Part shown: positions 22,701-34,115 of the stretch, in pieces | Layout of the letters: each line of letters opens with the position of its first letter | Numbering within the stretch: position 1 is the stretch's first letter | Assembly (NCBI GenBank): GCA_959347315.1 | Contig: OY365813.1 | Coordinates: 20,555,854-20,619,853 of the forward strand | Direction of reading: 5' to 3' | Length of the DNA: 64,000 nucleotides | DNA from: Bimastos eiseni | Taxonomy: Eukaryota > Annelida > Clitellata > Crassiclitellata > Lumbricidae | The notes under the pieces: generated by a model | Database searches by the model: none | What the model saw: the letters and a program-made list of their open reading frames with translations, nothing else | Told to the model about the DNA's origin: nothing | Translations under genes and position numbers: made by a program

Positions 22701-25700
22701 TCACTTGCATGCATCAGAAGAGACGATCACTGATTGACTTATAGATTGCGGCTTCACATCCCTTCCACACCAGTCCCAGATTACGTATGTTCGGTTTATT
22801 ATTTCGAATACTTAACTCAATATTCTGCACAGTAAGGTCATACACAGTAACCATCTAAGGGGCTCTAAACCATGCTCTTCGCATTACAAAGCGAGTTCAA
22901 CCCGAGTTCTCTAACCAGTTGTCCGCCATGTCCCACAAGTTTTTGAGTATACAGTCCATTCATTCTGGTCCACTGCAAAACAATCCTTCCATTTATTTGC
23001 TAAGGCAGACATTAGTCATGATATGACGAAGCCTGTCAGATATAAACCTGTCCTGTAGAACTTGAGCAATCATCCTGAGGCTAAACAGTCCCCACCTGGT
23101 GTTGTTTCTGCTCTAAAACTGCAGTGCGTAATCTGCGCACGTGCTTATGTTTAAAACTAGCGTTGTGCGTGTAATGTACTCAGATTACTACTGCAGTAAA
23201 GATAGCCTCCTTTAACATGGTGTTGTTAATCAGATAGGGCTCCAGTTGGCAATGAAATATCGAGGCCGTGTGTTAGTTGGGTATTGAGGAACAGCGTGCG
23301 GTGGCCGAAGCAGATTGTCTGGAAGCAGTTGGCAGTTATTGCGGCTCGTGCATTAACATGCATTGCAAGATGGACTACCTATATCCAGACAATAATGTGA
23401 ACTTTTCAAGTTGCAATTATATTCCTTCCTCATGGACAAGCCTTCCACTGTACATACACTCTGTTGCATTTGATTATTTAGAGCACTTGGCTGGTAATAC
23501 CATCAATCAATCAATCAATCAATGAAACTTAATATAGCACCTTTTCAAGAAATATACTCAGAGGCACTCCCGATCCAATTTTGGGCCCGATAGGACAGAT
23601 TACAGAGTGGTATAAAAATAGGGTAGAGAGCTCCTAGGCAAAAGCCAAAGATCCAATGGGAGGCTATTTCAAGCAATCGAGCCCACAACCGAAAAAGCAC
23701 GATACTGTATCATAGAGATCCAAGAGAATGTATGGTCAGTCAATGGTAGTAATAATGGTAATAATTATTGTAATAATTAATTAATTTATGGTCAATCTGG
23801 TAGCACTTTCCAAGGTACCTGAACCGCGACACTCTGTATCAAGTGTCTTGATTACTACAGTTGCAGAAACTGGTTCCTGTAGAGTTGTAACTACGCTAGT
23901 CTCTGATCTAAGCAGAGACTTATAGCTCACAAGAGCCCCCCCCGACTGTTGAGACTTGGAATGCTGACGTATGGACGATGGCCTAAGATATCCGGATCAT
24001 GTGCTCACCTCTCCAGCCACTCGCTGCCCACTTACTCTCCTCGTCACGCTCATAGAGTCGTAATCCAAGAATGCTTCTGATTAGCAGTACACCGTGTGCA
24101 GAAACTGGAAGTCTTGGAAAGATTGAACTACTTGGTGTGGCTTTCGTCAATAACTATTTATCCCTATGCCGTGTAGGTCTTGTGTGAGGAATCTCAGTCT
24201 TACATTACCTATTTACTGGAACTGATTGCGACTTTGTTTTGAGCACACTGGAGCTTCATTATGACGTTGGCTTTGCAAGGAATATCAGTGTAGATGTTAT
24301 CAAGTCTTAACCGAAGAGGTGATGTTGGTTATCCAGTCCAGGTGAATGAAATTTGAGATACATATCCGACTGTGTTGTATCAGAGGAGTCTCGTTGCATA
24401 GCGTGCATGGGATTGTGTAAATGCTTTTTCTATTCTTCTGTCTTATTGTCTACCCAGAGCATAAAGTCTTCGCAATCCAATGGTGTCTCTCATGCTAATC
24501 ATGCCCTTAGTTCCATATGTGTGCCAATATCATTACAGCTATGTTTTGTTTTCTTTTGGCAGATGCCACCCTGTTGTCAGGCGGTTGCAGTGTCGATGGC
24601 CTTTCCTCTTCTTCTCACGTCGCCTGCCGTGTCTGTGGCGACAGGGCGTCCGGATATCACTATGGGGTCACTTCATGTGAGGGATGCAAGGTAATGGCTC
24701 TACGTGTGTGAATGGGCTCGGTTGAATGAGCATGAACGAGTTGCTCATGCGTATCTGATTCAGATCAATGACCTTGTATGCATTATGAGTAATGCAATGT
24801 ATTAGAACATTTATATAGCGCCCCTTCAAGATTTCTACTCTGAGGCGCTCTCTGCGCTGGAATATAATTATATGCTAAATGTCATTAATAGTGAATATTG
24901 CTCAGTAAGCTGAAAAAGTCGTCAGATTGAATATATGTTCGGAGTGCACTAAGTGAAGAAGAACAGCAATCCATTAAGCCATGTGTGCGATGCGATAGTG
25001 GCTTCATTTTCTCGGCCTTGGCATACGAGAGCTGATGGTCTCGTCTTCCCACTGACAGTGTACGGTCGGTGTGCTCATCATAACTGAGTCGGCAAGGGGG
25101 GGGCAGGTGGAGCAGAATATTTAAACCACATTTCTGCTGTAGCGTTGATTTCAACTCCCAACCTCTCGATCGAAAGCTTAGCAAGCAAACCACTGTCGAG
25201 TGCCAATGAATTAAAGGAGGAATGTCCCCCAGCGACTTTATGATAATGAGTCCAGAAGGAACCTGCAACTTAGGCCAAGGCATTGAATCATTATTAATAT
25301 TGTCATTATTATTATTATTATTGTCATCTTTGTTACTGTTGTCATGTGAGCAAGATTTTAATGTGTTTTCTTTCTTAACTTGGAGGCCGTGTTTTTCGCT
25401 TATCCAGGGTTTCTTTCGACGCAGCATGCAGAAGCGAGTTGAATATCGCTGCCTGCGCGACGGCAAGTGTCAGGTGATGCGAATCAACCGGAACCGCTGT
25501 CAGTATTGTCGCTTCAAGAAGTGCCTGGCGGTTGGAATGTCAAGAGACTGTAAGTCGTACTCTACAATTTAGGCAAGGTTTACTTAAGTAGAGTTGTGCT
25601 TACTTAAGTAAAGTTACCTTACTTAAGTAGAGTAAGGTGTGCTGAAGTAAAGTAAGGTGTACTTACGTAAAATAAGGCTTACTTAAGTAAAATGTGACTT

Positions 25701-28700
25701 GCTAGAGTAGTGTAGGGCTTGCTAAAGTAGTGTAGGATTTGCTTTAGTAAAACTTGCTTAAATAAAGTTAGGCGCTCTCTTATATAGTAAAGTAAGGTGT
25801 GCTAGAGTTAAGTAAGACTTTACTTAAGTAAAATGAGGCTTATTAAAGTTGAGTAAGGCTTGTTTAAATAAAGTAAGTTGTACTTAAAGTATACCTTACT
25901 TAAGTAAAGTAAGGTGTAATACAGTGAAGTAAGGCTTACTTAAGTAAAGTATGGCTTTCTAAAGGCTTACTTAATTCAAATTAGGCTTACTCACACCGTT
26001 ACCAAAATCACACCATGACTAAAATCACACACTGACCAAAATCACACCACGACCAAAATCGAACCGGGACCAGAATCACACCGCTACCAAAATCACACCG
26101 CTACCAAAATCACACCACAAGTTCACAACCAAAATCACACACATGACCAATACCCATCCTGACCAGTGGTGTGGTCATACCTCATTCTTCAGTGTACACA
26201 TACTATGTACCTTTATACCAGATATTTGCAAGTGGTACGTTCATTTGACCTTGCATGTGACCTTTCAGCTGTTCGATACGGCCGCGTTCCAAAGAGGTCG
26301 CTGAGCGTGGACGACCAGCCAGTCAGCACGTCCAGTCTGTCCGAGCTTCAGCGCAGTCTAGACGAGGAAGCGGCAACTGAAACGCGACACCTCGAACTGT
26401 ATGACGTCATCCTCAGCATCTCACACTCACACGCAGCACACTGCGACGAAACAGAGGAAAAGATTTCGATGTTGAATCGACATCCAGCATCGCTGGTCAG
26501 TTTTATTATTATTTTTATTATTATTATTGTTTTGTTATTTCTATGCCCCAAAGTACCTCTGGAATAAAAGAATTATCCAGAGTTTTCAGACAATATGGAA
26601 GACCAATCTGGAATGGCTGCTTATCAAGAAGTCACAGGGCAAATTTTGGATACAAGATAAAATTATTTAATTATTTTGTATAACAGAGACGTTTTATTAA
26701 TTACTTTTATTAAAGAAAAACAAACTTACTCTTAGTAAAAGGGGAAATGGATAAAATTCCTGCTGATAAAGGAGACAAAGAATGAAATTACTTAAGATAT
26801 AAGAATGAATTAAATTACTTCAGATAGGAAATGAATTGAACTACTTCATATAAACAGGTAAATGGAATTACTTTAGATAAAAGATAAATGGAAGAAATTG
26901 AGCAGATTACAATATGGATTTGACCTTTGATTTAAAAATGACAGAAAGCATGATTTGTCTTTTCTTACAGTTGGCGTTGCCTGATGCCGACACTTTCGGG
27001 GTCCCAATCGCGCCGGATAAGCTGGAAGCGTGTCGTTGTATCATGTTTCAGAATCTGGCGAACCTCATCAATCCGGCCATCAACCAAGTCGTCGAGTTCG
27101 CTAAACGTGTTCCGGGTAAAGTGTTTTGAATTTGTGCTTTTTCATTCCCTAAAAAATATTTGTTTGGTAATTTTTTGGTTATTTTTTTTCTTCTATAGTT
27201 AATCTTCGGTATCTAGACTCCCTTCCAGCAGGATTTCGATCCATTTTCGGAATACTTTTTTAGCCTTTAGTATAAAATATTTATCGTTTGTGCATTGAAT
27301 GCTGTTTGCTAAGGCTGCAACAAACGATATTGAGTTGATGTTGTTGGCGTACTGGACGTGCTCCAGGTCAGTATAGATGTCTATGGTTCATGGTTCTGAC
27401 TGCGTGATATTTGATTTCATACCTGTTGTGGGAGAGAACATTAAAGAATTCTGTGGCCAGGTGCTTAAATTGTATTCTGACTCTGTGCTGTAATCGTGAT
27501 GATTTTTACAGGTTTTCCGACGATTCCTCAGGATGACCAGCTGGTCCTCATAAAGAAAGGATTCTACGAGATATGGCTCACACGCATTTCTCGTCTCATC
27601 AATGGCTCCGACAATCATGTTCTGTTTTCCGACGGCAGCGTTGTACCTCGTTCTGAGCTTACTCTTGTCTATGGGGTATGCATCGCTTCTATTCTAATCT
27701 GTATTGCTTCTAGTTTAGTCTATTCTAATCTGTATTGCTTCTAGTTTGATTGATTCTAATCTGTATTGCTTCTAGTTTGATCTATTCTAGTCTGTATTGC
27801 TTCTAAGTTTGGTTTATGATAATCTGCTTTGCTTTTAGTTTTGTCTATTCTAATATGAATTATTTCTAGTTTAATCTATTGTCTATATCACTACTACTGT
27901 GATTAGACCATTGGCCAGTCACCAGTGCAAAGGATGAATGGAAATTATTTAAGATGGGCATAAATTGGTCATTGACGTGATTGTTAGGGTTGCCAAATGA
28001 AATGCGGTTTTATTGAAGTTAACAGAATTGTCGTCTGCATCAATTGTATGTAAAACAAAACTGTTATTAAGTTGATCAAAACCAATATGGCATTCGATGT
28101 CGGGCAGGGGTATTGCCGTCGGACTTGTACAGTCTGTTTGTGACTTTGTATGCTCATGGTGGGGGCGTTGGTTAAATTCATTGGGGGCCTTACATGATGG
28201 ACACCTTACATAGCTGCTATGCAGTTAAATTCAACTGCTGCAGTTATTTGAAATCGTCTGCTCTTGCTGTTATTAGACTGCGGTCTGTCAATATGAATGT
28301 CATTTAACACAGACAATTGCTGGAGTTTTTTGCCACAGTGGGTTTCTGCCCAGTTGAACTGATTTCTGTTGCTTTGTTGGGTTTTGCAGCCAGAGCTAAT
28401 CGACGCAATATTCGAATTCGCTCAAAATTTCAGCCAGCTTCAACTTAATGACACAGAGATCGGACTCGTTACGAGCTTAATCTTGACGAATCCAGGTGAG
28501 GAGCAATTTCTACTCGTTGATTAGTTTACACTCGTTTGTTTTGTTTTGTCCCGAGTTTGTTGTGGTCCCTGAAACAAATGTCTGGAGACAGTCAAATGAT
28601 CACTGGACCGGCTATTCGATACTCGATTTGCTTCCTAAGGGGAGCCAGTGGAGGACGTCGCACATGTAGCTGGAGACGTGATCGGATTTGAGTATGTGAC

Positions 28701-29786
28701 CGATGAGCCGGGCTGCTGAGCGCAGGATGCGATCCAGGCAGTCCATCCGAGCGGTCAGAAGGCCAGTATAGAGAGAGCAATAGTAGTCGAGTCTGGTGGT
28801 CACAAGAGAATGGACAAGGGTAGCAGTAGCGGTAGGAGTAAGTGAGCGAGCGACTGTGCGTAGCTGGCGTAGTAAGTAATAGCAAGCACGGCTAAGTGAG
28901 TGAATGTGAGTAGCGAAAGTGAGCTCCTGGTCCAGAGTAACACCAAGGTCACGGACGACAGAGGCGAAGACAAAATTGGGAAAGGCAGCAGCAAGGGTAG
29001 GCACTTCTAACTTAGCCAGCTGTTGGTGGGTGCCAAGCTAATTAAACTGAGTTTTTAGGGAGTTAAGGCAGAGCCGATTGGATGACATCCAGGCTCCTAA
29101 GGCCCCCATGGCCAGGTTCATAGTCTGGACAGTCACAGTGGCGTTAGAGGCGAGGCAGTGCTGGTAGGCCTGGATGTCGTCTGCACACAGCTGGGCAAGC
29201 ATGGGAGGCAAGAGGAGAGGTTATAATTTGTGATGTACTATATAGGATTAAGGAATATTCAATAACCATTTTGAGTGTTCAAAATATAATGAGTGGAGTT
29301 ACAATTTATTGTATTGAAGTTATCGTAAATTTAGTGGTGTTAATAATGTGGTGTTTATTGCTTTGTAAATATTGTGGTGTTAATATTGTCACGTATTTTG
29401 TAAATATTGTGGTGTATATTGTATCGTGTTGCAAATATTGTAGTGTAAATATTGTGGCGTAAATATATCGTGACACTTGGCGTAACACTTGCTGCCGTCT
29501 TGCAGATCGTTCGGGTGTGACGAACGTCGCCGCTGTCCAGACTTTGCGCCTGCGCCTGATGGATGCTCTTTGCCTACAGCTTTCGCGCCAGCACGCCCTC
29601 GACCAGACCCTCCTCGACGGCGTGCTGGCACGATTGCCCGACCTGAACGTGCTGAGCACGGCACACGACCACCTCCTCGACTGGTTCAGAGATAGGTGGC
29701 ACCACATGCGCCTCCCGCCCCTCTTTGCTGAACTGTTCGACGTTCCTCGCCCCGACGAAGAGGGCGAGGTCGGAGGTCAGTCTTGA
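19616..29786 (+). CDS. Nuclear receptor of E78 / NR1E type
   Basis: Ligand-regulated or orphan transcription factor acting in the nucleus. Exons 19616-19859, 24563-24690, 25408-25549, 26269-26495, 26971-27115, 27512-27675, 28390-28495 and 29506-29786 join in phase to 478 codons plus stop. Residues 1-100 are the A/B region. Two zinc fingers span 103-163: [14 protein letters not shown] starts the first, P-box CEGCKGFF is split by intron 2, and the second contains RCLRDGKC and CQYCRFKKC. The hinge reads YGRVPKRS. The ligand-binding domain (about 190-470) has [10 protein letters not shown] and [11 protein letters not shown] (family signature), and ends in [10 protein letters not shown], an AF-2 helix. 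The RCLRDGKC plus [10 protein letters not shown] combination matches insect E78 (Eip78C) better than Rev-erb/E75, ROR or PPAR as I recall those sequences. Intron 7 holds an antisense LINE, and introns 3, 4 and 6 are largely tandem repeats. Confidence 0.92.
21215..21535. repeat. Degenerate GGTCTGAAA tandem repeat
   Basis: About 14 diverged units of 18-30 bp built on (T)ATGGTCTGAAA, with spacing irregular and several units interrupted by unrelated sequence. Confidence 0.65.
21715..21775. repeat. Short telomere-like tract
   Basis: Loose tandem of CTAATCCTAAC, ATAACCCTAAC and TAATCCTAACC, the complement of a TTAGGG-like repeat. It is too short and diverged to be a recent telomere. Confidence 0.5.
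23505..23605 (-). repeat. LINE 3' end with (ATTG)n tail
   Basis: On the minus strand GCCTCTGAGTATATTTCTTG and AAAGGTGCTATATTAAG lead into (ATTG)n. It is the same 3' terminus as at 8.9 and 55.0 kb, here in reverse orientation. Confidence 0.6.
24790..24865 (-). repeat. LINE 3' end fragment
   Basis: The minus strand reads GCGCCTCAGAGTAGAAATCT then GAAGGGGCGCTATATAAATG, matching the other LINE 3' ends in the window. It sits in NR1E intron 2. Confidence 0.6.
24985..25205 (-). repeat. SINE family A, copy 1
   Basis: Shares GGCATACGAG, the stretch around GACAGTGTACGGTCGGTGT and a degenerate tRNA-like head (AACCTCTCGATCGAAAG, CAAACCACT on the plus strand) with copies at 43545, 49060 and 51300. It occupies NR1E intron 2 in antisense. 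Confidence 0.7.
25562..25985. repeat. Palindromic TTACTTAAGTAA tandem repeat in NR1E intron 3
   Basis: Degenerate units of about 18-22 bp built on CTTACTTAAGTAAAGTAAGG fill most of intron 3 immediately after the donor of exon 3. The unit contains the palindrome TTACTTAAGTAA. Confidence 0.85.
25988..26165. repeat. ACCAAAATCACACC tandem repeat
   Basis: About ten units of roughly 16 bp (ACCAAAATCACACC plus two variable bases) ending about 100 bp before the acceptor of NR1E exon 4. Confidence 0.85.
26775..26900. repeat. Short AT-rich tandem repeat in NR1E intron 4
   Basis: About four diverged units of about 30 bp built on GAATTACTTNAGATAAAAG. Confidence 0.6.
27685..27885. repeat. Tandem repeat of about 29 bp in NR1E intron 6
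   Basis: About six to seven units of TCTATTCTAATCTGTATTGC plus TTCTAGTTT. It begins at the 5' end of intron 6, within 12 bp of the donor. Confidence 0.8.
28590..29225 (-). pseudogene. L2/CR1-like LINE reverse-transcriptase fragment in NR1E intron 7
   Basis: The minus strand encodes, in order, [13 protein letters not shown] (the usual YADD catalytic box, here CADD), [44 protein letters not shown] and CDVLHWLPL. These are palm and post-palm motifs of a non-LTR reverse transcriptase. One in-frame stop follows KTQFN. The element is truncated at both ends and antisense to the receptor. Confidence 0.88.
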
Positions 29787-30338
29787 TGTCAGCATAGATA
29801 CGCCGAGACAAGAAAGAACTCAGGGCACGGATGGATGGAATCCGACATATTTGCTTTTTGTTTTTGTATGTTCGATTTCTTACTTGCTTCGATTTTTGCA
29901 CATCGTAGACTAGAAACGTTGGATGGGTGGATAAAATGCCGTGATGTGAGTTGGACATTGAATCTGGAGTGACAGAGATTGATACGTCGGGATGGGCACT
30001 GGTTGTACCTCCGGCATGAGGCATTTGTAATTGGTAATACGTTGCATACTGTGTCTTCAGAGGTGGCGATCTCGTTTGAGACGTAGAGGGGACATCCAAT
30101 GAGAGGAGTAGGAAATGTGGGGGACACACATATGACGTGTCCCCTCTCTGTAAAAAGTGGGGGGACTAATCCCCTCGACCCCCCTCGGGATTGTTGCCCC
30201 TGTGTGTCTTACTTTGCATCTGAGGTCATTTTTGGTAAATGTATTGTTTTGTGAGTTTAACTCTGAAGTTTTATATTTTTTGAGCACTGCCATTTTGATC
30301 TGTAAGATCTTGATCTGTAAGAAACTCCTTTTTCAGGA
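29787..30338 (+). other. Region immediately downstream of NR1E stop
   Basis: Presumed 3' UTR and flank. No AATAAA signal is obvious. Positions 30100-30205 are rich in C and G runs and end in GTTGCCCCTG, which resembles the end of a CAGGGGC-type MITE, but no partner end was found. Confidence 0.35.
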
Positions 30339-30992
30339 GGCACTGGTGATATTTTATTCACTGGTGATATCTTATTCACTGGTGATATCTTATTCACTGG
30401 TGATATCTTATTCACTGGTAATATCTTATGCACTGGTGATATCTTATTCACTGGTGATATCTTATTCACTGGTGATATCTTACTCACTGGTGATATCTTA
30501 TTCACTGGTGATATCTTATTCACTGGTGATATCTTATTCACTGGTGATATCTTATGCACTGGTGATATCTTATTCACTGGTGATATCTTATTCACTGGTG
30601 ATATCTTATGCACTGGTGATATCTTATTCACTGGTGATATCTTATTCACTGGTGATATCTTATGCACTGGTGATATCTTATTCACTGGTGACGTCTTATG
30701 CACTGGTGATATCTTGTGCACTGGTGATATCTTATTCACTGGTGATATCTTATTCACTGGTGATATCTTATTCACTGGTGACATCTTATTCACTGGTGAT
30801 GTCTTATGCACTGGTGATATCTTATTCACTGGTGATATCTTATGCACTGGTGATATCTTATTCACTGGTGATATCTCAAATTCACTGGTGATATCTTATT
30901 CACTGGTGACATCTTATTCACTGGTGACATCTTATTCACTGGTGATATCTTATGCACTGGTGATATCTTATGCACTGGTGATATCTCCTGCA
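30339..30992. repeat. 18-bp tandem repeat, about 36 copies
   Basis: The unit is CACTGGTGATATCTTATT, with a T/G variant giving TTCACTGG or TGCACTGG. Because 18 is divisible by three, frames on both strands remain open (repeats of SLVISY plus, INKISPV-like minus). No start context, splice sites or homology support a protein. It starts 552 bp after the NR1E stop. Confidence 0.95.
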
Positions 30993-31074
30993 ATGTTCAT
31001 TGGTAATACCTCATGATTTAGGGACTGTTAATACCTTCTGCAGTAGGAACTGATTAATAATACTTTGGTTTAGG

Positions 31075-31335
31075 CAGGGGCGTCTATCCCCGTAAGTCAT
31101 TGCAGCAACTTCCCTTCCCAATTTTGACTGACAGATGTATTAATATTATTCAAATAATGGCACAAGCATTGACACTGTAAAATAGAACAGAATGACTCAA
31201 CTGCAAATAGTAAAAGATTTTTAATGGCATTAAACTTTAAAATATAAATTTCCCCTAATTTCGCAATGATGTCTTCCCCCGTTATTATTTTAATGGAGCA
31301 TTTGCGCCAAGGTTTCAATGGTGTTGACACCCCTG
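31075..31335. mobile_element. hAT-type MITE, CAGGGGCGTC family, copy 1
   Basis: The left end is CAGGGGCGTCTATCCCC and the right end, read inward, CAGGGGTGTCAACACC. The target duplication is GGTTTAGG (31067-31074) and GATTTAGG (31336-31343), 7 of 8. The 261-bp body is non-coding. Confidence 0.83.
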
Positions 31336-31884
31336 GATTTAGGCAATTATTCCCAAATACTTCATTAAGCACTGGTAATACCTCTTGCTTTAGGCACTAG
31401 TAATGTATTAATGTATCTTCGTTTATTTTATAAATGACACACCGCAGTAAGTTACATGATGTGAGACATGATTTGCCTTCGGCATTTTGTCTGATTTTAG
31501 TTCAATTCTACTCTACAGATTGTTATCTTTTCATTGCAACCTTGTCAGTAGATTTAAAGTTATACAAAATTCTTGGGATGAAGCTCCTATCGTCTTTTGT
31601 AAGACACGCAGTATTCACTGATTAATGCTTTTATATAGGCACTGATTAAATACATTGAGTTAGGATCTTATAATACCTCAGGCTTTAAGCAATGTTTATA
31701 TCTCATAATATATTAGTCACTGTTACCTCTTGATTCAGACTGTGGAGTTTGCTGAGCATTAATACTGACATTGCTAAATGTGTCTTACTTGGTCTTTATA
31801 TTCTTTTGTTAGTTTAACTGAAATTTTATTTTGGAGCACTCGCATTTTCTGATCAAGTTATTTTGATCATCTTTTTCATGCATA

Positions 31885-32020
31885 TTATGTCGGCTCAGCT
31901 CATGAATTATGCATCAGTTTTCCTGATCAGCTAATGAATTATGCATCGGTTTCCAGACTAGCTCATGACATATGCAGGAGTTGTCTGACCGGCTCGTGAA
32001 TTATGCAACAGTTTTATGTA
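31885..32020. repeat. Tandem repeat of about 38 bp
   Basis: Four diverged units containing CTCATGAATTATGCATCAG and a CTGATCAG/CTGACCGG spacer. Confidence 0.7.
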
Positions 32021-32494
32021 TGGCCTGTCATTCAGATTTGTTTGTGTGGTTTGATTTGCTCACAGTCTATGGCTGGGCTTCAGTTAAGCTAGAAGTGTAA
32101 CTGTTGCAATCTTGTTGCTTGTGCCTGGGTAAAAAATTTGTTGGTTTCCTACCAATGTGGATCAAAAGCCTTTCTGTCCCACATCTGGGTAAAGTGTTTT
32201 TAGTCTGCAGTTACCGTGCAAATCTTGATTTTCCAACTTCTTTTGAAGTTGAGAGACGTAAAAAACATTTACTGGTTTGCCTTCAGAAATCTGTTGCACA
32301 TGAAGAAATAGTCTCTGCGACTTTCGATCACCGGCAGTTGCTAAATGAAATTCGTGGTCGTTAAATACCAAATGCGCCAAATATATGCATAATGGTACAA
32401 CTTTGTATGGTTTCGATGATATTGATCATGTGCCTTTAATCAACATATGAGTGTGTTCAGGACGCTGTAGTTACTATTTTACAATGCTGTGCTA

Positions 32495-32590
32495 TAACAA
32501 AGATTAGCTTTGCCCTTCTCCTTTAACCAGGCTGAGGACTGGCACTGCTTGTGTATTGGCAGTGGAGGGAGTTATATACTTGGAGGCGAT
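32495..32590 (+). repeat. Dispersed repeat family B, copy 2
   Basis: Contains CTTCTCCTTTAACCAGGCTG followed by AGGACTGGCACTGC and a GCAGTGGAGGGAGTT end, as in the copies at 10.1 and 45.1 kb. Confidence 0.65.
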
Positions 32591-32662
32591 GATGATGTTG
32601 TTTTAAACTGGTTTTGGTTAACGCTGTGTTTTGCTGAGCATTTTGAAAACCATTTGTAGCTC

Positions 32663-32821
32663 CATGGGCGTCAATTCCCCCCTCCCCCGAGTGATGGAGG
32701 CAAACCCCATGGTCCCAAGTGTCAATGAAGTAAAATATTTCCCCTAAGACTCAAGAAATATTCCACCTTGCCTGAAATTGGAGGCATTTTCCTCCAGACC
32801 TCCCCTATCTGGACGCCCCTG
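32663..32821. mobile_element. hAT-type MITE, CAGGGGCGTC family, copy 2
   Basis: The left end is CATGGGCGTCAATTCCCC and the right end, read inward, CAGGGGCGTCCAGATAG. The target duplication is TGTAGCTC (32655-32662) and TGTAGTTC (32822-32829), 7 of 8. The length is 159 bp. Confidence 0.83.
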
Positions 32822-33849
32822 TGTAGTTCTATCTTTATAAGAGTGGAAGTCGTCTGAATTTTTTAAATCTGCCATCGTATGTAGCCAGCGAATTGCCATT
32901 AACACTATTTCACAGATATATTAACTTGCCGCAGTCAATAATCCCTCTAAATTTGTGTAGGTAGTGGGCACAAGAAATTTTGTGTTTGTGCAACACTTTA
33001 TAAATGGTCAAACTTTTGTGCGCAGGTCCAAGCTGAATGCGATGATAATGAAATGATGACCATATCTAGAAGTCTATATTAATAAGTTCTGATATCCTAA
33101 GGGATGTCCCTTGTGTAGAAGTAAATAAGGGGATGTACTATCAAAGGAACCAAAGTTTTTGGAGTAAGGTAGGCCACAGTCAGCCAGGATACTTGATTTA
33201 TGTAGTTTCATAAAAAAGTGTGTGCGCTCACTAAATTCATATGTTCTCTGGCTCCACGACCTGTGCTTGCGTGCACATGTGCACAGTTTAGAGGGAACAT
33301 TGACTGCAGTGGCAAGCCAAAGGCGGTAAGCCAGTTTTCGTTTCACGGCAAGTCATGTATTGAGTGAATGCTCACCATAGTCGCGATTGTCATCTAAAAA
33401 GCAACATCTTTAAGCAAGCAAACATCTTTCCCGATAACATCATGTAAGTCTAAATGTTTGGTTTCTTGTCGCTTATCCGTTGGTTGTGACTTATCGTGAT
33501 AGCACTTTCTTTTGGTGTCGTCGAACTACGTTTTTTCTAAACCGTGTTTAGGTTCTATGTCCGTTCTTATTATACATCTAGGCTTAATTGATTCAACTTC
33601 TTTCTGATTAATTATTCTCCCAGGATTAATTAATTTTGGAAGAAATGGTAGGTAATTTGACTTGGGTAAACTTTGTTTGGTGTGAAACAGGCCTTAAAGA
33701 GTGCTGTCCTTAACTTTGGCCATAATCTTACTTATTGCAGTTAAATATTCAGATTTATTAAATGAATATATAATATATAATCTTGTGCTCACAAAAATTA
33801 GAAATTTTGATGTGCTAACTAGACAGTTGTCATCTTGTTTTGTCATAAA

Positions 33850-34115
33850 TTGTAAGTGTGTTGAAATGCTTTTGTTTTTTGTATGGATTTTAGTTGTTTT
33901 AAAAATGATTACTGTAAATCTGAAGGGTTCTTGTTTTTTGTATGGTTTGTAGCTGTGTTGAAAGTTATTTCTGTAAATCCTAAAGGCTTTGTTTTTTTGT
34001 ATGGATTTTAGCTGTTTTTAAAATGATTTCTGCAATTCCTAAAGGCTCTTGTTTTTTCGTGGATTATATTGATAATGATTTCTGTAAATCGTAAAGGTTC
34101 TTCTTTGGGAGAGTT
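33850..34115. repeat. Tandem repeat of about 60-70 bp
   Basis: Three to four diverged units containing TTTTTTGTATGGATTTTAG, GTTTTAAAATGATT and CTGTAAATCCTAAAGG. Confidence 0.7.

Larger units (their letters stand above)
19860..24562 (+). other. NR1E intron 1 (4.7 kb)
   Basis: No exon or RNA gene recognised. It holds a degenerate TATGGTCTGAAA-type tandem repeat at 21215-21535, a telomere-like CCCTAAC/TCCTAAC tract at 21715-21775, a tRNA-SINE-like piece around 22860-22935 (minus) and a LINE 3' tail at 23510-23605. Confidence 0.5.

Noticed and set aside
24563..25549. Assignment of the receptor to Rev-erb/E75, ROR or PPAR
   Set aside because: The second zinc finger RCLRDGKC and the hinge [11 protein letters not shown] fit E78 better than these groups; formal phylogeny could still overturn this.
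30100..30205. Possible further CAGGGGC-type MITE end (GTTGCCCCTG)
   Set aside because: No matching left terminus or target duplication could be located.
30157..30891. 244-codon plus-strand frame and 202-codon minus-strand frame
   Set aside because: The 18-bp tandem repeat is divisible by three and lacks stops in several frames; openness on both strands is an artefact.
30339..30992. CRISPR-like regular repeat array
   Set aside because: No spacers: units are contiguous 18-bp tandem copies in a eukaryotic genome.
32104..32364. 86-codon plus-strand frame
   Set aside because: No recognisable domain, partner exon or codon bias; lies in repeat-containing intergenic DNA.
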